Source: LMUY01 sp964245075
GTDB taxonomy: Bacteria > Pseudomonadota > Alphaproteobacteria > Acetobacterales > Acetobacteraceae
Reading direction: 5' to 3'
NCBI GenBank assembly: GCA_964245075.1
Contig: CAXTLC010000015.1
Coordinates: forward strand, 1 to 64,000
DNA length: 64,000 bases
The notes below the pieces were generated by a model, which saw only the letters and a program-made list of their open reading frames with translations, was not told the origin of the DNA and searched no databases. Below, in pieces: positions 19,333-27,404 of this stretch (position 1 is the first letter of the stretch; each line of letters begins with the position of its first letter). The translations under genes were made by a program, and so were the position numbers.

Positions 19333-20531
19333 TGCATCCCTCCTTCATCACCCGGCGGTCCGCTCTGCTGGGGCTCGGCGCGGCGTTCAGCCTCGGCCGG
19401 GCGTCGGTGGCGCTGGCCGCGGCCCCGACCGAGCGGCGCTTCGTGGTGGTCCTGCTGCGCGGCGCGCTGGACGGCATGGCCGCCGTGGTGCCGTATGGCG
19501 ACCCGGCCCTGGCCTCGCTGCGCGGCGCGCTGGTCCCGCCCGCGGTGGGCGCCGAGGGCGGCATGGCCGACCTTGGCGGCTTCTGGGGGCTGCACCCCGC
19601 CATGCCGTCCATGGCCGCGATGTTTCGCGCGGGCGAGCTGCTGCCGATCCACGCGGTGGCCGGGCATTACCGCAGCCGCAGCCATTTCGAGGCGCAGGAC
19701 TGCATGGAAAGCGGCGCCGACCAGCGTATGACCAGCGGCTGGCTGAACCGCGCGGTGCTGGCGCTGCTCCAAGCGCCCGGCGCCGCGCCGCCGGGCCAGG
19801 AAACCGCGCTGGCCGTCGGCACCGTCACGCCGCTGCTGATGCGCGGACCGGCCGCCGTCGCGGCGTGGGCTCCTGCCAGCTATGGCACGCCGGACCCTGA
19901 CCTTTACGCCCGCATCTCGGCACTCCACGCGTCCGACCCGGTGACCGGCCCGGCAATCGCCGAGGGCCTGCGGGACCGCGGCTTCTCCGGCCCCGTGCTG
20001 GCCGCGGTGGACAGGCCGGCCAATGCTTATGCCTTTCCCGCCCTGGCCGGTATGGCGGCCAGGCTGCTCGCGGCGCCGTCCGGCCCTCGCGTGGCGGCGC
20101 TGGAACTGGGCGGATGGGACACCCATGCCGACCAGATGCGGCGGCTGGCCGGCCCGCTCGGCGAACTGGATGCCGGGCTGGCGGCTCTGAAAGCCGGGCT
20201 GGGCGACGCTTGGGCGAGCACGACGGTGCTGGTCATCACCGAGTTCGGCCGCACGGCGCGCGCGAACGGCACGGGGGGAACGGACCACGGCACCGGCACC
20301 GTCGCCTTCGTGGCGGGCGGCGGCGTGGCGGGCGGCCGGGTGCTGGCGAACTGGCCCGGCTTGTCCTCCGGCAACCTGCTGGACGACCGGGACCTGCAAC
20401 CGACCGCCGACCTTCGTTCCGTGGCCAAGGGCCTGCTCGCGGCCCAGTTGGGATTATCGGCGGACGCGCTGGCCGCCGTTTTCCCCGACAGCGCCGGAGC
20501 GCCGGCATCGCCGGGATTGCTCCGGGCCTAG
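19332..20531 (+). CDS. DUF1501 family protein, Tat-exported
   Basis: 399 residues. The N-terminus carries a twin-arginine signal (ITRRSALLGLGAAFSLG, RR at residues 8-9) and a cleavage-like AALAA region, so it should be periplasmic. DUF1501 belongs to the alkaline phosphatase/sulfatase superfold; visible are VVVLLRGALDGMAAVVPYGD, HYRSRSHFEAQDCMESG, ELGGWDTHADQ and TEFGRTARANGTGGTDHGTG, conserved in the family and including likely metal-binding Asp/His residues. Coupled to DUF1800 upstream and convergent with the small membrane protein gene 11 bp downstream. Confidence 0.92.
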   Translation: MHPSFITRRSALLGLGAAFSLGRASVALAAAPTERRFVVVLLRGALDGMAAVVPYGDPALASLRGALVPPAVGAEGGMADLGGFWGLHPAMPSMAAMFRAGELLPIHAVAGHYRSRSHFEAQDCMESGADQRMTSGWLNRAVLALLQAPGAAPPGQETALAVGTVTPLLMRGPAAVAAWAPASYGTPDPDLYARISALHASDPVTGPAIAEGLRDRGFSGPVLAAVDRPANAYAFPALAGMAARLLAAPSGPRVAALELGGWDTHADQMRRLAGPLGELDAGLAALKAGLGDAWASTTVLVITEFGRTARANGTGGTDHGTGTVAFVAGGGVAGGRVLANWPGLSSGNLLDDRDLQPTADLRSVAKGLLAAQLGLSADALAAVFPDSAGAPASPGLLRA

Positions 20532-20542
20532 CGCGGTGCTGC

Positions 20543-20746
20543 TCACGGCAGCGTGAAAGCCTCGGCGCAGTTGGTGCGTCCGGAAAGCAGGCAGTCCTCG
20601 ACCGTGGATTGCCGATGCAGCACCCGCACCAGGGCCAGGCACACCACCACCAGGAAAAGCATCGCCGCCAACGCGGCCAGGCTGTTGGTTTGGCGGTCGG
20701 CGCCGGCTTGGTCATCTTCGGGGTTGGCGGAACGGACGTAGCGCAT
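20543..20746 (-). CDS. Small single-pass membrane protein
   Basis: 67 residues: a soluble N-terminus (MRYVRSANPEDDQAGADRQT), one membrane helix (NSLAALAAMLFLVVVCLALV, about 21-40) and a C-terminal segment with two cysteines (EDCLLSGRTNC). I recall near-identical small proteins in Acetobacteraceae and other Rhodospirillales, always uncharacterised. Divergent from the glycosylase gene; function unknown. Confidence 0.82.
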   Translation of the reverse strand: MRYVRSANPEDDQAGADRQTNSLAALAAMLFLVVVCLALVRVLHRQSTVEDCLLSGRTNCAEAFTLP

Positions 20747-20869
20747 TGCGTTCACCGGCGGCTCGTCCGGTTCGAACAGCGCCGACCTCCCTTGTTTTGT
20801 CCGGACGCTTGAAATATCCGCCGCGATGGCGCCCAAGGCAAGTTGTATGCAGCGGACCCAGGTTTCGTG

Positions 20870-21514
20870 ATGAGTCGGCGGAGTGACCCGGCCGCACCGG
20901 CGCGGCACCTGGCCGCGGCCGACCCCGATATGGCGGCGCTGGTCGAGCGCATCGGCCCGTGCGGGCTGGCCGTGCTGCCGCGGGAGCCATACGAGGCGCT
21001 GGTCCGCGCCATCAGCCACCAGCAGCTTCACGGCCGGGCGGCGGAGATGATCCTGGGCCGGTTCATCGCGCTTCATCCCGGCGTGCCGTTTCCCACCCCC
21101 GAGCAGGTGCTGGCCACCGACGTGGACGCGATGCGCGGCTGCGGCTTGTCCGGCAGCAAGGCTGCCGCCATCCGCGACATCGCCGCCCACGCCCTGAGCG
21201 GCACGGTGCCCACCGCCGCAGCCGCCGCCGCCATCCCGGACGCGGCGCTGATCGAGCGGCTGGTGGTGATCCGCGGCGTGGGCCGCTGGACGGTGGAGAT
21301 GCTGCTGATCTTCAGCCTTGGCCGCCCCGACATCCTGCCGGTGGACGATTTCGGCGTGCGCGAGGGCTGGCGGCGGATCAAGGGCCTCGCGGCGCAACCC
21401 CGCCCGCGGGAACTCGCCGCCATCGGTGAAGCCTGGGCGCCCCACCGTTCGACGGCGGCGTGGTACCTCTGGCGCGCCGCCGACGAAGGCAAGAGGATCA
21501 AGCAGCCGGCCTGA
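20870..21514 (+). CDS. DNA-3-methyladenine glycosylase II family (AlkA-like)
   Basis: 214 residues from ATG 20870 (a TTG at 20843 would add nine). Base-excision repair enzyme removing alkylated purines. The HhH-GPD fold is visible: EPYEALVRAISHQQLHGRAAEMI at the N-terminus (quoted in part), the helix-hairpin-helix VIRGVGRWTVEMLLIF near 135-150, and the catalytic Asp in PVDDFGVREGWRRIKG. No iron-sulfur Cys cluster, as expected for AlkA rather than Nth/MutY. Confidence 0.93.
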   Translation: MSRRSDPAAPARHLAAADPDMAALVERIGPCGLAVLPREPYEALVRAISHQQLHGRAAEMILGRFIALHPGVPFPTPEQVLATDVDAMRGCGLSGSKAAAIRDIAAHALSGTVPTAAAAAAIPDAALIERLVVIRGVGRWTVEMLLIFSLGRPDILPVDDFGVREGWRRIKGLAAQPRPRELAAIGEAWAPHRSTAAWYLWRAADEGKRIKQPA

Positions 21515-21583
21515 CGGCGGGGTCCGCTTGCCCGCTTGGGACAGGATCGGCAACATTGCCGCGAAACGTCGAAGGAACGACGC

Positions 21584-22111
21584 GTGCGACATATCGGTGC
21601 CGCTTGCCTTGCGGCGGGCTTGACTTGCGCCACGCCGGCCCTTGCCGCGGACCCTCCGCTGGTGAGCCTCGGCGCCGGCGGGACGGACATCCTCAACCAG
21701 CAGGCCAAGTCCGCCGCCGATGTCCGGGTCGAGTACCGCTCGGGCCTGTCGTTGCTGCCGTTCTTCGAGCAGTACCTCAAGGTCAAGCCCTGGGCCGGCG
21801 TCGAGACCACGTCGCGGCAGGCGATCTTCGGCCTCGGCGGCATCTTGATCGAGATCCCGCTCGGCCGGCACTGGGTGCTGACGCCGAACGTCGGCATCGG
21901 CGCGTACGGGCGCAGCAACGGCAAGAACCTGGGCTCGGTGTTCGAGATCCGCTCCACGTTCGAGGGCGGCTACGTGTTCGATGACGGCACCCGCCTGGTC
22001 GCCGCCTTCGGCCATACCTCCAATGCCGGCATCACCCGGCGCAACTCGGGAACGGAAGCCTTCGTGATCAGCTACCAGGTCCCGCTGAGCCTGCTGATCG
22101 GGAGCCATTGA
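21584..22111 (+). CDS. Acyloxyacyl hydrolase, PagL-like lipid A 3-O-deacylase
   Basis: 175 residues from a GTG at 21584 with GAAGGA upstream. A signal peptide (RHIGAACLAAGLTCATPALA) precedes an eight-strand outer-membrane barrel-like sequence. The diagnostic PagL active-site stretch is present near the C-terminus: FGHTSNAGI with the catalytic His and Ser, followed by RRNSGTEAF where the family usually has NPG plus an acidic residue. It would remove the 3-position acyl chain of lipid A. Five bases separate it from the next gene. Confidence 0.88.
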   Translation: MRHIGAACLAAGLTCATPALAADPPLVSLGAGGTDILNQQAKSAADVRVEYRSGLSLLPFFEQYLKVKPWAGVETTSRQAIFGLGGILIEIPLGRHWVLTPNVGIGAYGRSNGKNLGSVFEIRSTFEGGYVFDDGTRLVAAFGHTSNAGITRRNSGTEAFVISYQVPLSLLIGSH

Positions 22112-22115
22112 GGCC

Positions 22116-23222
22116 ATGGTGCAGCCGCCGCCAGCGCAACCCGGCATGCGGGTGGACGAGGTGGACACGCCCGCCCTGCTGATCGACCTGCCGGCGTTCG
22201 AGGCCAATCTCCTCGCCATGGAAGCGGCGCTGGACGGCACCGGCGTGAAGCTGCGCGCCCACGCCAAGACGCACAAATCCCCGGTGATCGCCCACTTGCA
22301 GATGGCGCGCGGCGCGGTCGGGCAATGCGTGCAGAAGGTGGCGGAAGCGGAAGCGCTGGCCTGGGGCGGCGTGCCCGACATCATCGTCACCAACCAGGTG
22401 GTCGGCCCCGCCAAGCTCGCCCGGCTCGCGGCACTCGCCCGCATCACCCGGATCGCCGTCTGCGCCGATGACGCCCGCCAGGTCGCGAGCCTCGATGCGG
22501 CGGCGGCGGCGGCGGGGGTGCGGCTCCCCGTGCTGGTCGAGGTCGACGTCGGCATGGGCCGCTGCGGCATTGCCGCCGGCCCGGAAGCGGTGGCGCTGGC
22601 CGGGCGCATCGCCGCTTCCCGTCATCTCGAGTTCCGCGGCTTGCAGGCCTACCACGGGGGCGCCCAGCACATGCGCGCGCCCGGCGAGCGCGAGGCCGCG
22701 GTGCGGGAAGCCGCCGAGCGTGCCCGGCGCACGGTGGAGCAGTTGCGCCAGCAGGGCCTGGGCTGCCCGGTGGTGGGCGGCGCCGGCACCGGCACCTTCG
22801 CGCTGGAAGCGGCGAGCGGGGTGTACACGGAGGTGCAATGCGGCTCCTACTGCTTCATGGACGCCGACTACGCCCGCAACGACGCCGCGCCTGCTTTCAC
22901 GCAGGCCCTGTTCGTGCTGGCGACCGTGATGAGCACGGCGCTGGCCGGCATGGCGGTGGTGGACGCCGGGCTGAAGGCGCTGTCCACCGACAGCGGCATG
23001 CCGCTGGTGTGGGGGCGCCCGGGCCTGCGCTACGCCGGCGCCTCGGACGAGCACGGCACGCTGCTGTGCGAGCCTGGCGCCGCGCCCGGATTGGGCGAGA
23101 AGCTGATGCTGGTGCCGGGCCACTGCGACCCGACGGTGGACCGCTATGACTGGTACGTCGGCGTGCGCGGCGGCCGGGTGGAGTGCCTGTGGCCGGTGGC
23201 CGCGCGGGGTGCGATGGGGTGA
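22116..23222 (+). CDS. D-threonine aldolase / DSD1-like PLP enzyme
   Basis: 368 residues, fold-type III PLP enzyme. The PLP-lysine is in LRAHAKTHKSP near residue 50; EVDVGMGRCGI, LQAYHGGAQH and GGAGTGTF follow the alanine racemase-like barrel. The C-terminal domain has VPGHCDPTVDRYD, the His/Asp metal-binding site typical of D-threonine aldolases and D-serine dehydratases. The enzyme would cleave D-threonine to glycine and acetaldehyde or act on a related D-beta-hydroxy amino acid. Probably co-transcribed with the PagL-like gene, though no functional link is obvious. Confidence 0.92.
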   Translation: MVQPPPAQPGMRVDEVDTPALLIDLPAFEANLLAMEAALDGTGVKLRAHAKTHKSPVIAHLQMARGAVGQCVQKVAEAEALAWGGVPDIIVTNQVVGPAKLARLAALARITRIAVCADDARQVASLDAAAAAAGVRLPVLVEVDVGMGRCGIAAGPEAVALAGRIAASRHLEFRGLQAYHGGAQHMRAPGEREAAVREAAERARRTVEQLRQQGLGCPVVGGAGTGTFALEAASGVYTEVQCGSYCFMDADYARNDAAPAFTQALFVLATVMSTALAGMAVVDAGLKALSTDSGMPLVWGRPGLRYAGASDEHGTLLCEPGAAPGLGEKLMLVPGHCDPTVDRYDWYVGVRGGRVECLWPVAARGAMG

Positions 23223-23304
23223 GCGCACGGCTCCCTGTCGCGTCCACACTGAGTAACGTGGGCTGCATCGTTCCAGGTTAGCCTCGAAACGGTCCCCTTG
23301 GGGC

Positions 23305-23409
23305 ATGTATAAGCTCTGCGAATTTCAGCGAGCCTGGAATATCTTGGGAAAATCCAAGAACGACAACAGCATGGATGGTTTGGCCGCGGCCGCGGCTTCG
23401 CACTTCTAG
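23305..23409 (+). CDS. Doubtful 34-residue reading frame
   Basis: ATG to TAG, starting MYKLCEFQRAWNILGK and ending DGLAAAAASHF. Codon composition is AT-richer than the neighbours and there is no strong ribosome site. Its stop codon falls at the first bases of the composite palindrome. It may be a fragment of a lost gene carried in with the island, or chance. Confidence 0.2.
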   Translation: MYKLCEFQRAWNILGKSKNDNSMDGLAAAAASHF

Positions 23410-23511
23410 AGCTTTTTCCGATCGAAGTGGATCGGAAGAAAGCTCTACCTTGTTGTTTTCACGAGCATCTTTATCCGACGCCTAACCGCAGGCGGTCGGA
23501 TGATGCTCTAG
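23406..23511. repeat. Composite palindromic intergenic element with CTAGAGC ends
   Basis: The element is bounded by CTAGAGC (23406-23412) and its inverse GCTCTAG (23505-23511). Inside are two imperfect hairpins: 23407-23423 with 23430-23447 (loop GAAGTG, one bulge), and a longer one built from GAGCATC (23463-23469), TCCGAC (23474-23479) and GCCT, closing on AGGC, GTCGGA (23495-23500) and GATGCTC (23502-23508). The layout recalls the mosaic palindromes (RIME/REP-like) of Rhizobiales and other alphaproteobacteria. Single copy in this window. Confidence 0.75.
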
Positions 23512-23576
23512 GCACGTCTGACCCGCCTGGCCGCGCTGAGTTGCGGGCGCGGACGTTCGCTGCATTTGAGTTCGCG

Positions 23577-24521
23577 ATGGAACGGTTAGGAGGCGAGCGG
23601 GGCGGGACGTGGCTTCCCCGACGGGATACGCGGGAGGCTTTCTGTGAGCTGGTCCCACGCTGGGCAGATGACGCCACAGATCCGCCCAACACCTTTCGCC
23701 AGCATTGGTTCGGCCATGATGCCGATCCGGTGGACGCCTGGGGCATGCAGCGGGCCGTGCTGGACATAAGGACAGCAGATACGCATGCCAAACTGAAGCA
23801 AGCCGGGACAGAGCTTGCTGAAGCGATGAGGACGGTCGGCTTATCCAAGGTATCGGGTTTCTTGCGGGCCGCGCGAAAGCAAGCCTTGCTCAACGGATCG
23901 GACGGCGCCCTCCGTATTCAGAGGATAGCTGCCGAAGAGCCTGGCAAAGAAAGGGAGGAGGAAGAAAACGCTGAGAGGGGCATCCCGCAGCCACCTTTGG
24001 CTGGTTCCCACGTTCCAGGTGTTGAGGAGCCAATCAGCCATGGACGTTCGCTGCCCAAGATCGGCGGCGCGGCTGGACCTGGCAAGGAAGCAAGCACAGC
24101 CGCCGGAAAGCCAGGCGTTCCAACGCGTGGACAGCAAGCCGAGCGGTATTATGGCAAGAACCTAGGAGATGACTATCCGAGCCAGCGGAGCTACCTCAAG
24201 GGCAAGGAGGTCAAGTATGGCACGCCCGGCAGCGTTCGACCGGATTTCGTTTCTCCGGACGGAAAGACAGCAAGCTTCGAGGTGAAAAGCTACAATCTTA
24301 CTACCAATGCTCCGAGCAAATTAGTGAGCGTGGTTGCAGCGCAGGCAGTCGCTCGGGCGGGCAATCTGCCAGTGGGAATGACACAAAAACAGCCATTGAC
24401 ATCACTGGCCAGATTGTTTCAGAGGCGCAGCAAGTTTGGCGGCTTGGATCGTGAGAATAGGCGACCGCTTGAGGAGTACGACACTCTCGACGGCCCGCCC
24501 TTCTGGCTTGCCGGAGCTTAA
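23577..24521 (+). pseudogene. Toxin-like PD-(D/E)XK protein, probably frameshifted near its end
   Basis: 314 codons from ATG 23577; the open frame extends upstream to 23427, but those codons lie in the palindromic element. Residues 1-115 match nothing I know. A charged, disordered linker (EEPGKEREEEEN, then Gly/Pro-rich) follows. From about residue 185 the sequence resembles a polymorphic-toxin nuclease: QQAERYYGKNLG, then GSVRPDF with Asp223 and FEVKSYNL with Glu235 and Lys237, a PD-(D/E)XK core, and NLPVGMTQK. After the A5 run at 24385-24389 the present frame becomes unlike the family, while the frame reached by one extra A reads AIDITGQIVSEAQQ, as expected. Base composition is far less GC-rich than flanks. 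No signal, delivery domain or immunity gene is visible. Confidence 0.6.
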
Positions 24522-24628
24522 ACTCCGTTCGAGATGCTCATGGACGGGCGGCGTGCCGCAGCCTGCACGGTGCCAGTGGGATCCTGCTCTTCCCTCAGAT
24601 GGAAGGGGTCGCTTTCCAAGAAGCCAGA

Positions 24629-25423
24629 TCAGCCCGGCAGCCGCATCCAGCCAGGAACATGCACCTCCAACGGTCCCCCGCACGTCAGCGCCGCCCCGAT
24701 CGCGTCCAGCCGCAGCAGCGCCAGCCCGAGCGGGCCGTTGGCGGAGCGCAGGCTGCCCACCTCCACCCCGTCCCGCAGCACGGCCGTGCCCGGCGGCGGC
24801 AGGTCCGCGGCGGCTGACACCGGAACCAGCCGGCGCTTCAGCAGCCCGCGGTACTTGGTTCGCGCGGTCAGCTCCTGTCCCATAAAGCACCCCTTGGTCC
24901 AGGACACGCCGCCCAGCTCGTCGAACCCGGCTTCCAGCAGCACGCTCTTCTCCGCGTCCATGTCCCGGCTGCCGTCGGGCAGGCCCAGGCGGAGGCGATG
25001 GGCGTCATACCCGGCCGCGTCCGCCGTGGCCGGCAGCTCGCCCGCCAGCACCCGCCACCCGGCCTCCGGCAGCCGCGGGTCCGGGGCGGCCAGGCCGGCG
25101 GGCGGCGGCCCGTCCCACGCGGCGTACACCCGAAGCGGGTCCGGCGTGACGGAAACGCGGGCGCGCAGGCGGAACCGGGTCAGGCGTCGCGCCAGGTCCT
25201 CGGCCTGGGCGGCCTCGGCGTCCAGCAGCAGCCGGTCCGGCTCGGCGAAGATGAAGAAGTCGGCCAGCCACTTGCCTTGCGGCGTCAGCAGCGCCGCCCA
25301 GACGGCGCGGCCCGCCGCCGCCGCCGCCACGTCATTGGACAGGAGGCCTTGCAGGTAGGACACCCGGTCCTCCCCCGACACGGACAGCACGGAACGGTGG
25401 GCAAGATGGGCCAGCTTGGTCAT
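24629..25423 (-). CDS. ygfZ: Folate-binding protein YgfZ (GcvT-like)
   Basis: 264 residues. Tetrahydrofolate-binding protein that supports assembly or repair of certain iron-sulfur enzymes. The diagnostic YgfZ motif KGCFMGQE, with its essential Cys, is present near residue 177, followed by TARTKYRG. The N-terminus (SVLSVSGEDRVSYLQGLLSND, quoted in part) and TPQGKWLADFFIF are typical of the GcvT fold. Divergent from the glycosyltransferase operon. Confidence 0.95.
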   Translation of the reverse strand: MTKLAHLAHRSVLSVSGEDRVSYLQGLLSNDVAAAAAGRAVWAALLTPQGKWLADFFIFAEPDRLLLDAEAAQAEDLARRLTRFRLRARVSVTPDPLRVYAAWDGPPPAGLAAPDPRLPEAGWRVLAGELPATADAAGYDAHRLRLGLPDGSRDMDAEKSVLLEAGFDELGGVSWTKGCFMGQELTARTKYRGLLKRRLVPVSAAADLPPPGTAVLRDGVEVGSLRSANGPLGLALLRLDAIGAALTCGGPLEVHVPGWMRLPG

Positions 25424-25503
25424 TCCCCAGACCTGGGCGCCGCACGCCGCCGCCGCAAGCGGGCGGTTTCCCCGGCGGCGGCAGGCTGTTACAGCGTTTC
25501 CCC

Positions 25504-26394
25504 GTGAGGATCCTGTTCATCACTGCAACCCGGATCGGCGACGCGGTCCTGTCCACCGGGTTGATCGACCACCTGCTGCGGACGCATCCGGACGCGCGCT
25601 TCACCGTCGCCTGCGGGCCGGTCGCGGAAGGCGTGTTCGCCCGCATGCCGAATCGCGACCGCACCTTGGTGATGGACAAGCGACGCTTCGACCGCCACTG
25701 GCTCACCCTGTGGCGGCAGACGGTCACCACGGTCTGGGACCTGGCGGTGGACCTGCGCGGCTCGGCGCTGACCCTGCTGCTCCCCGCGCGGCGCCGGGCG
25801 ATCATGCGCGGCGGGCGCCGGGCGGGCCACCGGCTGACCCACCTGGCGGGGGCGCTCGGCTTGCAGCAGCCGCCCCTGCCCGTCGCGTGGTCCGCGCCCG
25901 AGGACCGCGCCCGCGCCGCCGCCCTGCTGCCGGAAGGCGGGCCGTGGATCGGGCTGGGGCCGACGGCGAACTGGGCGGGCAAGACCTGGCCGGCGGAGCG
26001 CTTCGTCAGCGTGTTCCAGGATCTCCAACGCATCCTGCCCGGCGCCCGTCCCGCCGTCTTCGCTGGCCCCGGCGAAGCGGAGCGGGCGATGGCGGCCCCC
26101 GTGCTCGCCGCCTTGCCCGGCGCGTTGGACCTCGCCGGCAGGCTGACCCTGCCGGAAGCCGCCGCCTGCCTGGCCCGGCTGCGCTTGTTCGTCGGCAACG
26201 ACTCCGGCCTGATGCATCTGGCCGCCGCCGCGGGCGCGCCGACCTTGGGACTGTTCGGCCCCACCCCCGCCAGCGAGTACGCCCCCGCCGGCCGCCGCGC
26301 CGCCGCCGTGCTCGCCCCCGGCCCGGCGGGACGCTCGCCGATGGCGGCGCTCTCGGTCGAGGCGGTGCTGGCCCGGGCGGCGGAGCTGCTGTGA
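25504..26394 (+). CDS. Glycosyltransferase family 9 (heptosyltransferase-like)
   Basis: 296 residues from a GTG start. The GT9 pattern is clear: ILFITATRIGDAVLSTGLIDHL at the N-terminus (quoted in part), PWIGLGPTANWAGKTWPAERF in the middle, and the donor-site region FVGNDSGLMHLAAAAGAPTLGLFGPT (quoted in part). Such enzymes add heptose or related sugars to the LPS core at the inner membrane. The stop overlaps the next start (GTGA). First gene of an apparent surface-glycan operon. Confidence 0.94.
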   Translation: MRILFITATRIGDAVLSTGLIDHLLRTHPDARFTVACGPVAEGVFARMPNRDRTLVMDKRRFDRHWLTLWRQTVTTVWDLAVDLRGSALTLLLPARRRAIMRGGRRAGHRLTHLAGALGLQQPPLPVAWSAPEDRARAAALLPEGGPWIGLGPTANWAGKTWPAERFVSVFQDLQRILPGARPAVFAGPGEAERAMAAPVLAALPGALDLAGRLTLPEAAACLARLRLFVGNDSGLMHLAAAAGAPTLGLFGPTPASEYAPAGRRAAAVLAPGPAGRSPMAALSVEAVLARAAELL

Positions 26395-27404
26395 GGGTCG
26401 CCCACATCATGGCCGGCGCCCCCCATGGCGGGGCGGAGCTGTTCTTCGAGCGGCTGGTCCTGGCCCAGCACGGCGCCGGGGACGCCGTGCTGCCGCTGAT
26501 CCGCGCGGACGCCGCCCGCGCCGCCCGCCTGGCCGAGGCCGGCGCCGTTCCGCTCGCGTTCGGCGGCGCGCTGGACCTGCTCACCCGGCCGCGCTTGCGC
26601 GCCTGCCTGCGCCGCTTCGCCCCCCGCGTGGCGGTCGCGTGGATGAACCGCGCCGCCCGCTTCGCCCCCCGCGGCGACTGGGTGCTGGCCGGCCGGCTCG
26701 GCGGCTACTACGACCTGCGGTACTACCGCCGGTGCGACCACCTGATCGGCAACACGCGCGCCCTGGTGCGGTGGATCGTGGCGCAGGGCTGGCCCGCCGC
26801 CCGGGCCCATCACCTGCCGAACTTCGCCCCGGACATCGCCGGCGCCTTTCCCGAGCGGCTGGGCGTTCCGGCAGACCAGAAATTGGTGCTGGCGCTCGGC
26901 CGGCTGCACCGCAACAAGGCGTTCGACGTGCTGGTCCGCGCCTTGCCGAAGCTGCCGGGCGCCCACGCGGTGATCGCCGGGGAGGGGCCGGAACGCGAGG
27001 CGCTGGCGGCGCTCGCCCGGGCGGAAGGCGTGGCGGACCGCGTCCACCTGCCGGGCTGGCGGATGGACACGGCCGCCCTGCTCGCCGGGTGCGACGTGCT
27101 GGCCTGCCCGTCCCGGCATGAGCCGCTGGGCAACGTGGTGGTGGAAGCGTTCGCCGCCGCCCGTCCCGTGGTCGCCGCCGCCGCCGCCGGGCCGCGCGAG
27201 CTGATCCAGCCCGGCGAGGACGGCCTGCTGGTGCCGCCGGACGACCCGGACGCGCTGGCGACGTCCCTGGGCCTCGTGCTGGGCCAGCCCGCCTTCGCCG
27301 CCCGCCTCGCGCAGGCCGGCCGCGCCCGGTTCGAGCGCGAGTTCGCCGCCGCACCCGTGCTGGAACAATGGCGGGGCTTCCTGCAACGCGTGGAGAAGGC
27401 CTGA
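26391..27404 (+). CDS. Glycosyltransferase family 4
   Basis: 337 residues from a GTG that overlaps the GT9 stop. GT-B fold: acceptor domain beginning VAHIMAGAPHGGAELFFERL, then donor domain with VLALGRLHRNKAFDVLVRA, VIAGEGPEREAL, the LPGWRMDTAALLAGCDVLACPSRHEPLGNVVVEA region (quoted in part; contains the EPxGxxxxE-like motif) and DGLLVPPDDPDAL. It likely extends an LPS or exopolysaccharide chain. Overlaps asnB by one base. Confidence 0.94.
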   Translation: MRVAHIMAGAPHGGAELFFERLVLAQHGAGDAVLPLIRADAARAARLAEAGAVPLAFGGALDLLTRPRLRACLRRFAPRVAVAWMNRAARFAPRGDWVLAGRLGGYYDLRYYRRCDHLIGNTRALVRWIVAQGWPAARAHHLPNFAPDIAGAFPERLGVPADQKLVLALGRLHRNKAFDVLVRALPKLPGAHAVIAGEGPEREALAALARAEGVADRVHLPGWRMDTAALLAGCDVLACPSRHEPLGNVVVEAFAAARPVVAAAAAGPRELIQPGEDGLLVPPDDPDALATSLGLVLGQPAFAARLAQAGRARFEREFAAAPVLEQWRGFLQRVEKA

